64,000 nt of DNA. Source: Falciphora oryzae (taxonomy: Eukaryota > Ascomycota > Sordariomycetes > Magnaporthales > Magnaporthaceae). Under the pieces are notes generated by a model. It did no database searches and was not told where the DNA came from. It saw only the letters and a program-made list of their open reading frames with translations. This document shows, piece by piece, positions 1-9,952 of the stretch (the stretch's first letter is position 1; each line of letters opens with the position of its first letter). The stretch is taken from the NCBI GenBank assembly GCA_000733355.1, contig JNVV01000076.1, positions 99,481-163,480 of the forward strand, in the 5' to 3' direction. A program made the translations under genes and the position numbers.

Positions 1-1
1 C

Positions 2-574
2 GCCGCCACCTACCTGAGCGCGCAGGCGCTTCCCGGGGCGCAGATCTCGATCCGCCTGTACCCGACGGGGCTAGAGGACAGGCTCCCTGGTGGCAATGGC
101 ACGCGGCGGCGGGTCGCGTTCAAGGCCATCTTCGAGGACCTAAACCAGCCGGAGCTGGCGGGCATGTACACGAGCGACTGCGCGACGTGGGTGGCGCAGT
201 CGGGCGCCATGTGGGGGTCGCTGCCGCTGGACCAGTTCGTGTTTGAGCTGGACGGGGTCGTGGGCGCCGGCGGGCGGGCGCGGGGGGCGCGCAACGCNNN
301 NNNNNNNNNNNNNNNNNNNNNNNNNNNNNNNNNNNNNNNNNNNNNNNNNNNNNNNNNNNGGACGACGAGCGGTGGCTCTGCTGCGCCGTCGTCGACGGGC
401 GGTGACGCCTTGTCCTCGTCCTCGTCCGCGTCCTTGTCCACTTGGACAACAACCACAACATCGCCAACGGGATCAGTAACGGGCAATCCCACAGTGACGG
501 ACGGTCAGGAGTCCTCGGTGTCCAGTTCTAGTTCGGTGCGGGGCGACGACCACTCGGGCCAGAAAGGGGGATGA
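2..574 (+). CDS. 3' part of an unrecognised protein, interrupted by an assembly gap
   Basis: The reading frame is open from base 2 to a TGA at 572-574, so the 5' end lies outside the window. A run of 62 Ns (298-359) lies inside it; the frame is the same on both sides, but gap size is not guaranteed. Before the gap the protein looks globular, with a stretch around CATWVAQSG...WGSLPLDQFVFELDG. After it the sequence is very rich in Ser and Thr, ending in a polar tail with no hydrophobic GPI signal. A Ser/Thr-rich tail is common in secreted or surface fungal proteins, but no signal peptide can be checked here. I do not recognise the family. Confidence 0.6.
   Translation, partial: AATYLSAQALPGAQISIRLYPTGLEDRLPGGNGTRRRVAFKAIFEDLNQPELAGMYTSDCATWVAQSGAMWGSLPLDQFVFELDGVVGAGGRARGARNXXXXXXXXXXXXXXXXXXXXXXTTSGGSAAPSSTGGDALSSSSSASLSTWTTTTTSPTGSVTGNPTVTDGQESSVSSSSSVRGDDHSGQKGG
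298..359. other. Assembly gap (62 N)
   Basis: Undetermined bases inside the first coding region. The true length is unknown. The flanks are GC-rich and low in complexity (GGGCGGGCGCGGGGGGCGC on the left), which probably caused the gap. Confidence 0.99.
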
Positions 575-1682
575 CAAGGGGAAGAGGGACGGAGACGGCC
601 GGGAAGTTGCATGTGCAGGGCTAGCGCAGGAAGGCATGCAATATCGCAGGAAATAAAGCTGCACCTAAAGTAAAACCACGCGCCCGGGACTTGGCTCCTA
701 GGATGGAGTCTTCGTGTGATGAACGATACAACAAGATAACCCTAGGGATATCCGCGGCGACACCATGGGCAAGTCAACACGTGGATGAGATTTCGATCTT
801 GTTCAAGCATCGTGAAAAAAAGCAAGTGGCCAGACGCTCTTCTCGCCGGAATCGAGCAGATTTGCTGCAAATCCAGGCTTGGCATGGTCGGAGAGAAACC
901 CGCCGCAGGAGGGCAGACAGAATTCGATGCCAAGAAGTAGGTGACGCGATGTCTGGGGCGTTGCCGAGAAGGGTTGGTAGCCTCTTGGCGCCGTCGAGCA
1001 TTTACTACGTAGCTCTAGAAATTTGGGCTTTGGCGAAGATGCGTGAGGAAAGGGGACGCGGCCAACCGCCAGGCGTTGAACCTGGCTTACACTTTTCGGC
1101 TGATCTCCATGACTCGCATGACAGCTGTTGGAGGGAACCTCCCTGGAAGGCAACGCCTGCCGGCTGCTGCCGTCTGCCGTGGCTGCCAGCCCGGCGAAGG
1201 CTACGACATCTCTATCAAAGCGCATCGTGAGCCCGCTCGATCTGGGGACCCCTCTTTCCACCCCCTGTCCCGGTCCCCACGCTCCCCGGCTCTGGAGCCA
1301 CTCTGGTTGGGGTAAAAAATTTGGGGTCCTCAAGGCGGTAACGCCTTTCGGTGATTCTTCTCGTCAGGACTTCTCCCCGCTGGGAGAATCGGGCTGGTTG
1401 CTGAGAGGCAATGTCCCCTGTGGAGAGCTATTCTTGGCGTCCCAAGGCCTTCCAGAGCCTGGGGGGTCGCACGCATCGCCGCGATCTTATTTCTGGGGTA
1501 TAAGGGCCCGGTTCGTCTCCTGTCGACTTCACCTCGAAGACAGGTCTCATTGCGAAGAGGGCAGAAGGTTTTCGGACTCTCTCCATTCTCCTGCAACCAC
1601 CTGCCACTCCCAGGCCCCGTGAGCCGTCGAGTTGGGCAAAGGACACCCCCTTTCTCGTCTCTTCCCACACACCACCGACACG
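575..1682. other. Gene-free spacer
   Basis: Only short frames without domain character are seen on either strand. It should hold the terminator of the left gene and the promoter of the sugar transporter starting at 1683. C-rich patches (for example 1244-1290) and two GGGG-containing blocks around 1309-1327 could be activator sites, but I cannot assign them. Confidence 0.5.
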
Positions 1683-3427
1683 ATGGGTGGCGGCACCTCG
1701 CTCTGGGCCTCGCCCGACTGGAAGAGCGACCCCAAGCAGATCTTCAACAACCGGCTGTGGTTCCTGGTCGTCGCCGTCTCCTTCGCTGGATTCTCGTACG
1801 GCTTCGACCATGGCAACGTCGGCGGCGTCCTCGTCCTGCCCAGCTTCAAGCACCGCTTCGGGCTCGACACGCTGAGCCCCGCCGACTTCTCCCAACGCCA
1901 GGGCGAGATCGCGTCCATGATGTCGGCCGGCGCCGCCGTCGGCGCCCTCTGCGCCGGCCCCTTCTCCGAGTACCTCGGCCGCAAGTGGTCCATGGTCACG
2001 TACGGCTCCGTCTTCCTGGTCGGCGCAATCATGCAGCTCATGGCCAACCTGTCCGTCTTCCAGGCCGGCCGCTTCATCGGCGGCCTCGGCATCGGCGGCA
2101 CCTCGGTCCTGTCGCCCCAGTACCTGGCCGAGAGCAGCCCCAAGACCATCCGCGGCTCGCTCACGACGCTCTACAACCTCGCCATTATTCTAGCTCTTTC
2201 GCTTGCCTTCTGGGTCAACTATGGTGTCAGCAGGTGGAACTACGCGGGCGTCAAGACCGACGACAGGCAGTGGCGCACCTCGATGGCCATCCAGATCATT
2301 CCCGCCGGCGCCATGGTCCTGCTGACCGCCATCGCCATCGACTCGCCTCGTGGTTTGATCTCCCGCAACAAGCGCGAGAAGGGTCTCAAGGCCCTCTGCA
2401 AGCTCCGTGGTCTCCCCGAGGGCCACCCGTACGTCCGACAAGAGTACCTCGAGATCTGCGCGCAGGCTGACGTTGCCAACGAGTTGAACAAGAGTATGTT
2501 TTCTTCTCCCCCTTTCTATGTAATCGGGGTCCCGTGAAACTGACGTATCAACAACCAGACCGCACCTACCTCCTCGCCATCCGCGACATCATCAAGGTTC
2601 CCAGCTACCGCCGCCGCTTCATCCTGGCCACGACGCTCTTCATCTTCCACAAGCTCACGGGCACCGACGCCATCAACTACTTTGCGCCCCAGATCTTCCC
2701 CCTGCTCGGCGTGGGCTCGGGCTCCATGTCGCTCATGACGACTGGAATCTACGGCGTCGTCAAGTTCTTCGCCTCGCTCCTCTACGTCAGCTTCCTCATC
2801 GACCGCGTCGGCCGCCGCGTGCCCCTCATGGTCGGCGCCGCCCTCCAGGCCACCGCCATGCTCTACATCGGCCTTTACGTCAGGTTCGGCCCCAAGGAGG
2901 CCCCCACCGGCGGCGGCGTGCATGCGGGCGGCATTATCGGCGTCATCTGGATCTACGTTTATGCTTTCGGCTGGTCCTTTGGCCACTCGGTGGCCCCCTA
3001 CGTCCTGGCCGCCGAGGTGTTCCCGTCTGGCATCCGCTCCTTCTCCATCTCCTTCTGCCTGATGCTCAACTGGCTCTTCGGGTTTGCCGTCTCCCTGGCC
3101 ACGCCGCACATGCTGCGCGTCATGGGCTACGGCACCTTTTTGTTCTTCGGCATCATCACGTACATCGGCGTCGTCTTTGTCTACTTTTGCATGCCCGAGC
3201 TCAAGGGCCGGTCCATCGAGTCCATGGACGATCTGTTCGAGCACAACCTTTGGGAGATGTTCCGCTACGCCTACCCGACCGAGGAGGAGAAGGTGCGCAA
3301 GGACGTGCAGCGGCAGATGCTGGATGAGACCAAGGGCGTTGACGGTGTTGTTCACGCCGAGCGCGTCGGCGGCACCGAGGACTCGGACAGTGCTGGTGGG
3401 GCCAAGGCTTCTGCGCCAAAGGTCTAG
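1683..3427 (+). CDS. MFS sugar porter family transporter
   Basis: Two exons, 1683-2493 and 2559-3427, give 559 residues, the usual length for fungal hexose/quinate-type permeases. The intron starts GTATGT and ends CAG, with a CTGAC branch point. The frame is open upstream, but the ATG at 1683 (ACACGATGG) fits the family N-terminus better than any earlier codon. Seen in the protein: twelve hydrophobic segments; SYGFDHGNVGGV in TM1; GRKW and GRFIGGLGIGG in the first half; a reduced PESPRWL equivalent (IDSPRGL); IDRVGRR in the second half; and PELKGRS near the end, the usual PETKGR signature. This family carries sugars or related polyols/quinate across the plasma membrane with protons. The substrate cannot be read from the sequence. 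The C-terminal tail of about 80 residues is charged and cytosolic. Confidence 0.9.
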
Positions 3428-3756
3428 TTCTAAGCCCGGGACTCCTGGGGCTTGGGTGGACCGTGTGCTGGAGCCCGTTGTTTCGATATCTAGGACGATG
3501 GTCCTGTGATTTTACGATAGGGCCCATGGCATGCGTATCCCACATGATGAATTAATGTGAATCACTCAGGACACCGACCGTGCCACACGTTTTCCTACGG
3601 CGATCGCTTCGTGTGAAGTAACCTAACAGTAAACAGAGAGTCTAGTACCGCCGCCGATGTCCCAATGATCGGTTTCTACTGCCCTGAAAATCGTGGATAA
3701 TTATCACCATTAATAGGTTGTAGAGGGCTCACAAAAATGCAGCCGCTGCTACCACG
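3428..3756. other. Convergent intergenic spacer
   Basis: Lies between the 3' ends of the sugar porter and the FAD monooxygenase. It is AT-richer than the genes and holds only 3' untranslated and termination sequence. No RNA gene or repeat is seen. Confidence 0.5.
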
Positions 3757-5725
3757 TCACGCCTTGTTCAACCCCTCCTCTACCGCCTTGATCTGCAGCG
3801 CCAGGATCTTGGAGTAGTACCGGCACAGCGCGAGGTTCCCGCCCATGAACCAGAAGCCCGGGTGGCCCGAGGGGCGCCAGATGGCCCTGAACTCGCCCTC
3901 GTCGTCAAAGCCCCAGACATCGCCCACGCGGTCCGCGACCGCGTCGCCAAAGATGTTGCGCGCCTCGCTCCGCATGTTCTGGTAGCCCGTCGCAAACACG
4001 ACCTCGTCCGCCTCGAGCTCGGACCCGTCGGCGAAGCGCAAGCCGCGGGGCAGGATTTCGGCCACCTCCTGCCCCTGCTTGATCTTGACTTTCCCGTCGA
4101 TGATGAGCTGGCTGCAGCCCACGTCGATGTAGTACCCTCCCCCGCGCTGGAAGTACTTCATGAACAGGCCGGTGCCGTGGGGGCCGATGTCGATCTTGAA
4201 CCCGGCGCCCCGCAGCCCGGCCAGCAGGGCCGCGTCGTTTTGGTTCTGGCGCGTGTTGACGTCGACCTGGAGGCGCTTGAGCAGCTCGGCCGGCAGGCTC
4301 CAGAGCCAGAGGTCGGCGTCGTCGACGGGCGGGCTGGTCTCGTCGTAGAGGCCGGCCAGGGCGATGTTGAGGATCGAGTCGGACGACACGACGGTCGTGG
4401 AGCTGCGCTGCACCATGGTCACGTCGTAGCCGTTCTCGTACAGGTCGTGCGCGATGTCGTGGCCCGAGTTGCACGACCCGACCACGACGGCCTTTTTGCC
4501 CTTGGCGTTTTGCTTGGCGCCGGAGAACTGCGAGCTGTGGCAGAGCCGGTCGCCTGTGAAAGTGTCCATGCCCTTGATGGTAGGGAAGTTCATGGCGCCC
4601 GAGTGGCCCGTCGCCTGGATGACGTGGCGCGGGCGCAGCGTGCGCGTCTCGGTCGTGCCGTCGGGCCTTGTGCGCTGCAGCGTCAGAGTCCAGCGCTTGG
4701 ATGCGTCGTCCCAGGCCGAGGCGGTCAGGTGTGTCGAGTTCCAGACGTCGAGCTCGAGGAGGCGGGCGTAGGCCTCGAAAAATTCGGCGATCTTGTCCTT
4801 TGGGGTGAACACCGGCCAGAAGTCCGGGAACTTGATGTAAGGCATGTGGTCGTACCAGACCGGGTCGTGCAGCACGAGCTGGTGGTACCGGCCGCGCCAG
4901 CTATCGCCGACCCGGGCGGCCTTGTCGACGAGCAGCGTCTTGACGTTGAGCATCTTGAGGCGGGCAGCGACGGCCAGGCCGGCCTGACCGGCACCTGGGA
5001 ATGAAGTTATATTAGCGCCAGTCGCTCCTGTTTACGCCCCGATTCCCATGCCGGAAACTTTTCAGGCGAGGCCGCTTACCGATAATGACCACCTTGGGCT
5101 CGGCATCCACACAGTCGACGCTCTCCCCCCGCCTGTCCTTCCAGTTCTTCCCGGAGCGCATGCCAGCGTGCTCGGCGCCCTTCTCGCGGCGGTGGCGCAG
5201 CGGCTCCTCGAAGCCCCTGAGCTCGCGCAGCGTGACGAACAGGGTCAGGATCTGCCACTTGCCACCGCCCGCCTCGACCAAGCGCACGACACCTTCAGCA
5301 GAACCCAGGTCCGTCTCGGCGCCGATGAAGAACTGCAGGCACAGGACCTTGCCGAAGCCGTCGACGGGGAAGGGCTGCGGCGCGCGGAAGCTGGCCGGGT
5401 CGCCGGCGACCTTGATTTCCTTGAGACTGCTGATGGAGCCGGCGAGGAAGGCCTTGATGGCGTCGCGGCCCTTGAGGGTGCGCAGCTCCCAGGAGGAGCA
5501 GAGGTGGTCGCGCCAGTAGCCGTCGGGGGCGAAGAGCGAGACGAGGGCGTCGTGGTTTTTGGTGCGCAGCGCATCGTTGAAGTCCTGGATGATGCCACCG
5601 GCCACCTTGGCGGCATCGGCTGATGCTGAGGCTATGGAAGGGGGGTAGGGACGGGGCGGGATGCTTGCGGAGCCGGGCTCGATGCGCTCATTGGTGGGGA
5701 AGTCTGCCACTGCTGCTGTTGCCAT
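3757..5725 (-). CDS. FAD-dependent monooxygenase with N-terminal NTF2-like domain
   Basis: Exons 5725-5080 and 4994-3757 (intron GTAAGC...CAG) encode 627 residues. The intron falls inside the first dinucleotide-binding motif, and splicing restores GAGQAG (residues 216-221) after a VVII strand. Residues about 30-180 look like an NTF2/SnoaL fold. The rest is a flavin monooxygenase of the FMO/YUCCA type: a second Rossmann motif (VVVGSCNSGHDIA), a central FTGDRLCHSSQFSG stretch resembling the FMO signature, and FATGY near the end. The family uses NADPH and O2 to oxygenate small organic molecules; the substrate is unknown. The start at 5725 is the ATG of MATAAV; an upstream in-frame ATG at 5800 begins a less likely leader. 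No signal peptide is seen, so it is probably cytosolic. A secondary-metabolite role is possible, but no synthase gene lies nearby. Confidence 0.85.
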
Positions 5726-7293
5726 GGTGGGCGAGGGGTGTTTCCAGGATTTGTCGAGTTGGTAGTCTGGATCGGTCTGGAGGCAGTGCGGGCAGATCAA
5801 ATTCCCAGGTGGGTGGTTCTACAAGTTCGAGGCAGCTTGGGGAGCCTCGGCTATAAGTAACAAGCACCAGCGCCGGCGAGCAGAGCAAAAACCTCAGTAC
5901 AGTACACGCGGCATCTACGGTCTCGCCTTCAGTTGGGGCAACGTGAACCTTGGGGCCCACCCCCCAGACCCCGTCCTCGGAGAGCCCCGCTCTCAGTTCC
6001 CGGGAAGCCGCAACGGGGAATCCCCCCCTCGCGAACTCTGCCAGTCGGGTGTCGTCTTTGGCTTGAGTCGCGTCGCACGAGGATGGGGATTTGTGAGGGG
6101 TCGGTGTTTCCAGCGGGAAAGCGGAAGTTGCTGGTCGCCCATTGGGCCGAGCTTGGCTTGCAGCTCGCGACGTGAAGCCCAGCCGAATTTTGTCTCTGCA
6201 ACGTGCTGCTGTGCTTGATAGCCCGTGTGATACAGCGTAATGCAGTGGAATATCACCACAAACTGAAAGCCAGCACATTACCGAGTTACATCCTATTTTG
6301 TGTTCCCTCGCAAAGCATCGAGATTGTCCCGTCTGGAATACGCTGACTGGAACATCGAGTGAGGCCTTCGCGCGTGCTTGGTGGGAGGGCGATAGAAAAG
6401 AAGACCCCGCGCAAATCCCGCGGTCTCAGTAAGTCCAAGGGCTGGGCAATCCGATTCCCGGCCGACCCTGATGCCAAAATTCGATTGGATGACACTCTTC
6501 TCGTTCGAAGTGAAACGAGGCTGCCTCTGCCGCAATCGGAACCCGCCTGCGCTACACTGTGCTTCTGTGGTGCACCCTGCATTTTATCAACCCTGGGGTC
6601 CTCCTCATTTATAGCCACGCGCTAGCCTGGGTCGCCTCGCCAAAGAGGAAACTCCGCCAGGCCGTCGCCAACAAACAAAGCCGCCGGCCCGCTCCGCTGT
6701 GAGCCCCGCCATCGGCCTCAGCTCCATATTTGGCTCAAAATCCAGCGCTGTGCAGGGCCACCCGCGCCCCCCGCCAATGACGCTGAAGACTCTATCCAGG
6801 CTGGCGAATGGCGCCGCTCGGCAACTGGACGGCTCCGTCTGCCACACCCATCCCTTGCCTTCACCGGCCTAACACCTACCTGCACACTGGTCCAATGGGC
6901 ATTCTCCCACCAGCGGAGCAGTTGGACCGGCATCGCACACACTTCGGCGCGGCCTGTGACGCTCAAGACTGCCGGAAGCGAGATTGATGCAGCGTCGAGT
7001 GACGCTGAAGACCTGGAGACCGCCAGTGACGCTGAGGATTTCCAACCCACCATCGGTGGACCGATGTGATAAGAAAAACTGGCCTAGCCAGTCAGGGGGA
7101 TGCCGCCCCCTATGCCGCCCCTTTAGCCAGCACAGAGTCCCAACATGCACGTTGGCCAGGCGTGCGACGATGGTTGCTGTCGCCGATATTTAAACCCAGC
7201 CATGCATCCTCGAGTTGTCGTTGTCCTTTCCCTTGAGTTGCTCTCTCCCTCAGACTGCGAGAGCCATCGTCTTCAACACCTCCAACCTTCACA
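5726..7293. other. Divergent promoter region, 1.6 kb
   Basis: Separates the leftward FAD monooxygenase from the rightward MFS gene. A TATTTAAA box at 7187-7194 lies about 100 bp before the MFS start. A 14-base unit close to GTGACGCTGAAGAC recurs four times (about 6777, 6957, 7001, 7025). A frame without ATG stays open from about 6630 to 7069 on the plus strand and includes these repeats; I do not call it a gene. Confidence 0.45.
7187..7194 (+). promoter_or_regulatory. TATA-like box of the Bsc6-like MFS gene
   Basis: TATTTAAA about 100 bp upstream of the ATG at 7294, the expected distance for a fungal gene with a short leader. Confidence 0.45.
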
Positions 7294-8874
7294 ATGGACA
7301 CAATCTTGCGCTCGCTGGTCAGCATCGAGTCAACACGAGGGCCTCAGCCCCGAGAGCTTGACCACCCGCCCACCCTGCCAGCAAAGGCCGCCTCCAAAAA
7401 TGGGCCCTCTACCATGCAGCGCCCGGTATCCATCGAGCTTGAGGCCTTCACCCCAAGGCTGCCCGCGGTGGATACCCACAATGCGCCCCCGGACCCCGGC
7501 CGGGCCGAGACCTCCAAACCCGGGGATGCCAGCCCGGACCGCGACCTAGAGATGAGCCGCCCGACGACGCCCCGCGACAGCCGCGAGGGCTTCACCGCCG
7601 AGGTGCAGGCGACCGTGTGGGAGCCCTACATGAACCGGTTCCGCATGGCCGCCGTGTCCATCATCTTCTTCGGCCTGGGCCTCTACGATAGCGCCGCCGG
7701 CGCCCTGATCCCCTACATCGAGAAGCACCACTCCATCGGCTACGCCGTCGTGTCGCTCGTCTTTGTCGGCAACGCCCTCGGCTTCATCGCCGGCGCCCCC
7801 TTCATCGACTCGCTGCGCGCCCGCCTGGGCCACGCCGGAGTCCTGGCCCTGGCCCAGCTCATCATGATCTGCGGCCTCGTCCCCATCGTCTGTTCGCCCG
7901 CCACCCCCTTTGCCGTCATCGTGCTGTCCTTCTTCCTGATCGGGTTCGGCATGACGTTCACCCTCGCCATGGCAAACACCTTCTGCGCCGTCCTGCGCGA
8001 CGAGACAACCCTGCTCGGCGTCCTGCACGGGTCCTACGGCGTCGGAGGCACAATCGGACCGCTCATAGCCACTGCTATGGTCACGAGGTCAGGCGCCAAC
8101 GCCGAGACGGGCGAGCGCGCCGAGATCTGGTCGCGCTACTATTTCATCTCGCTGGGCCTGACCGCGTTTAACGGCTTCTTTGCCTACTGGGCCTTTCGCG
8201 GTTACGAGGCTGACTCGCCGCACGCCACCAATAACAACAACAATGCTTCCGCCGCCGACGGCACCGCCACAGGCCCACAGCGCGGACTGGCGTCCATGGC
8301 CGGGACGCTGCGCAACCGCGTCGTCCTCCTCGGCGCGCTCTTCATCTTCGCCTACCAGGGCGCCGAGGTCTCCATCAGCGGCTGGGTCATCTCGTTCCTG
8401 ATCGCGGCCCGCGGCGGCGACCCGGCCTCGGTCGGCTACGTCACCTCTGGCTTCTGGGCGGGAATCACGGCCGGGCGCCTGCTCCTGTCCGGTCCCGGGG
8501 CCAGCCGGTTCGGCGAGCGCCGCTTCGTCTACGGCCTCGCCGTCGGCGCCGCCGTCTTTGAGGCCCTGGTGTGGGCCGTGCCCAACGTTATTGGCAATGC
8601 TGTCGCTGTGGCTGTCGTCGGTTTGCTGCTCGGCCCGGTCTACCCCTGCGCCGCTGCCGTCTTCATGCGGTCCATGGGCCGCGCCGACCGGTTCAGTGGG
8701 CTTGGCGTCATCACCGCCTTTGGCAGCTCCGGCGGCGCCGCGGCGCCCTTCACCACGGGCCTGCTGGCGCAGCTGGCGGGCACGTTTGTGCTGCACCCCA
8801 TCGTCATTGTGCTGGTTGGCGTGATGTTGGTTTGTTGGTGGGGAATCCCCAAGGAGGAGAAGCGGACTGAGTGA
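7294..8874 (+). CDS. MFS transporter, Bsc6-like
   Basis: One uninterrupted frame of 526 residues. The ATG sits in a good context (CACAATGG). The first 110 residues are hydrophilic, rich in Pro, Ser and charged residues, and should face the cytosol. Transport segments start at VWEPYMNRFRMAA, followed by the TM1 stretch FFGLGLYDSAAGALIPY, which resembles the fungal family annotated as 'bypass of stop codon protein 6'. About twelve hydrophobic segments follow, with a central loop rich in Asn and Ala (NNNNNASAADGTA). The protein lacks sugar-porter signatures (no PESPRW or PETKGR). Bsc6-type proteins are plasma-membrane or vacuolar transporters of unknown substrate. A strong third-position GC bias suggests ordinary expression. 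The family call is from pattern recognition only. Confidence 0.85.
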   Translation: MDTILRSLVSIESTRGPQPRELDHPPTLPAKAASKNGPSTMQRPVSIELEAFTPRLPAVDTHNAPPDPGRAETSKPGDASPDRDLEMSRPTTPRDSREGFTAEVQATVWEPYMNRFRMAAVSIIFFGLGLYDSAAGALIPYIEKHHSIGYAVVSLVFVGNALGFIAGAPFIDSLRARLGHAGVLALAQLIMICGLVPIVCSPATPFAVIVLSFFLIGFGMTFTLAMANTFCAVLRDETTLLGVLHGSYGVGGTIGPLIATAMVTRSGANAETGERAEIWSRYYFISLGLTAFNGFFAYWAFRGYEADSPHATNNNNNASAADGTATGPQRGLASMAGTLRNRVVLLGALFIFAYQGAEVSISGWVISFLIAARGGDPASVGYVTSGFWAGITAGRLLLSGPGASRFGERRFVYGLAVGAAVFEALVWAVPNVIGNAVAVAVVGLLLGPVYPCAAAVFMRSMGRADRFSGLGVITAFGSSGGAAAPFTTGLLAQLAGTFVLHPIVIVLVGVMLVCWWGIPKEEKRTE

Positions 8875-9121
8875 TCTGGCCTGCTAAAATAGTCATCCGT
8901 TTATGGTCGTGAAGTAAACGCAGGAATGGTCTAGAATCTACAGATCTCTATCGACCTGGTGTGCCGGGCCTCCATACATATCCGTTTATGTCTATCCCAG
9001 ACGTTGTTGCCGTTTCTTTGGCGAAATTTAAGCGAAATACCCAGGGCTGCGGCCTTCTAAGCGCTATCCGCAACGTACCTTCTATCCAGTCCTCTAGGGT
9101 CATGCAAATCTTGCTCACCGC

Positions 9122-9952
9122 TTAGTCGAACTTCTTGGCGACGTCCTTGACGCTCAGATTGCCCTCTAGGACGGCCTTGACGGTCTCGTGGATGCTGGAG
9201 AAGTCAGCAAAGGTGGTGTATGGCACCTTTTCGTTCTCACAGTACTGGACCAGGTCTGTTTTCATTCTCGCTCTTGTTAGTGTCTTTTCTCCGTCCGTGT
9301 CTCCTCGGGACAACATACCGCGGCCCTCCTTGGCAAAGAGCAGATCCGTCTCCTTGGCAGCCGACAGGTCCGAGACGCCGTCGCCGGCGTAGAACATGAT
9401 GGGCCTCTGCGGCAGGCCCGAGTACTTGCGGATCTCGATGGACTTGTCGTGCCCGAACGAGCTGTCGTCGTGGTACACGATCTGCCAGCCGCCTTCCTCG
9501 TTAAGACTGCCCTTACCCCCGCGGACGGCGACGTCGTTGCTCACGACCTGGATGTCGGCCACGGCCTCGTCGCCCACCAGCTTGCGCAGCAGGGCCTCGA
9601 TGATGGGGCGCATGCCGCCGCTGAGCACGACGACGGGGACGTTGTTCTCGCGGCACCAGGCGTAGAAGCGCGCGAACGCCGGGTCCAGGGTGATGTTGCT
9701 CAGCAGCAGGTCGATGCACTTGTCGAAGGGCAGCGACACCGAGTTGAGCATGTCGCTGAAGGCGTCGCGGAAGGCCATGCGGCCCTCGAGCACCTCGTGG
9801 CCGACGGCGCGGCGCCGGGCGACGCCGTAGCCGACGTTGTCGGTCAGGTAGTCGTTGGAGTCCTGGACCGTGATGGTGCCGTCGAAGTCAGTGAAGAAGA
9901 TGATCTTGGGGTCGGTGCGGAGCGCCGGGGTCGGCGACGCGGTCGAGCCCAT
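9122..9952 (-). CDS. HAD-superfamily phosphatase, Cto1/YCR015C-like
   Basis: Exons 9952-9319 and 9255-9122 give 255 residues. Without splicing the frame is also open, but it inserts a non-homologous loop; the GTATGT donor and CAG acceptor join KEGR to DLVQYC, which reads as a continuous HAD C-terminus. Motif I is FFTDFDGT (nucleophile Asp22, acid Asp24), motif II is VVLSGG, and motif IV is YAGDGVSD. This is the arrangement of small phosphatases related to phosphoserine phosphatase and PHOSPHO1. The yeast relative known as Cto1/YCR015C has no settled substrate. No signal peptide or membrane segment is seen, so it is cytosolic. It is transcribed away from the permease gene at 12.1 kb. Confidence 0.85.
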   Translation of the reverse strand: MGSTASPTPALRTDPKIIFFTDFDGTITVQDSNDYLTDNVGYGVARRRAVGHEVLEGRMAFRDAFSDMLNSVSLPFDKCIDLLLSNITLDPAFARFYAWCRENNVPVVVLSGGMRPIIEALLRKLVGDEAVADIQVVSNDVAVRGGKGSLNEEGGWQIVYHDDSSFGHDKSIEIRKYSGLPQRPIMFYAGDGVSDLSAAKETDLLFAKEGRGMLSRGDTDGEKTLTRARMKTDLVQYCENEKVPYTTFADFSSIHETVKAVLEGNLSVKDVAKKFD

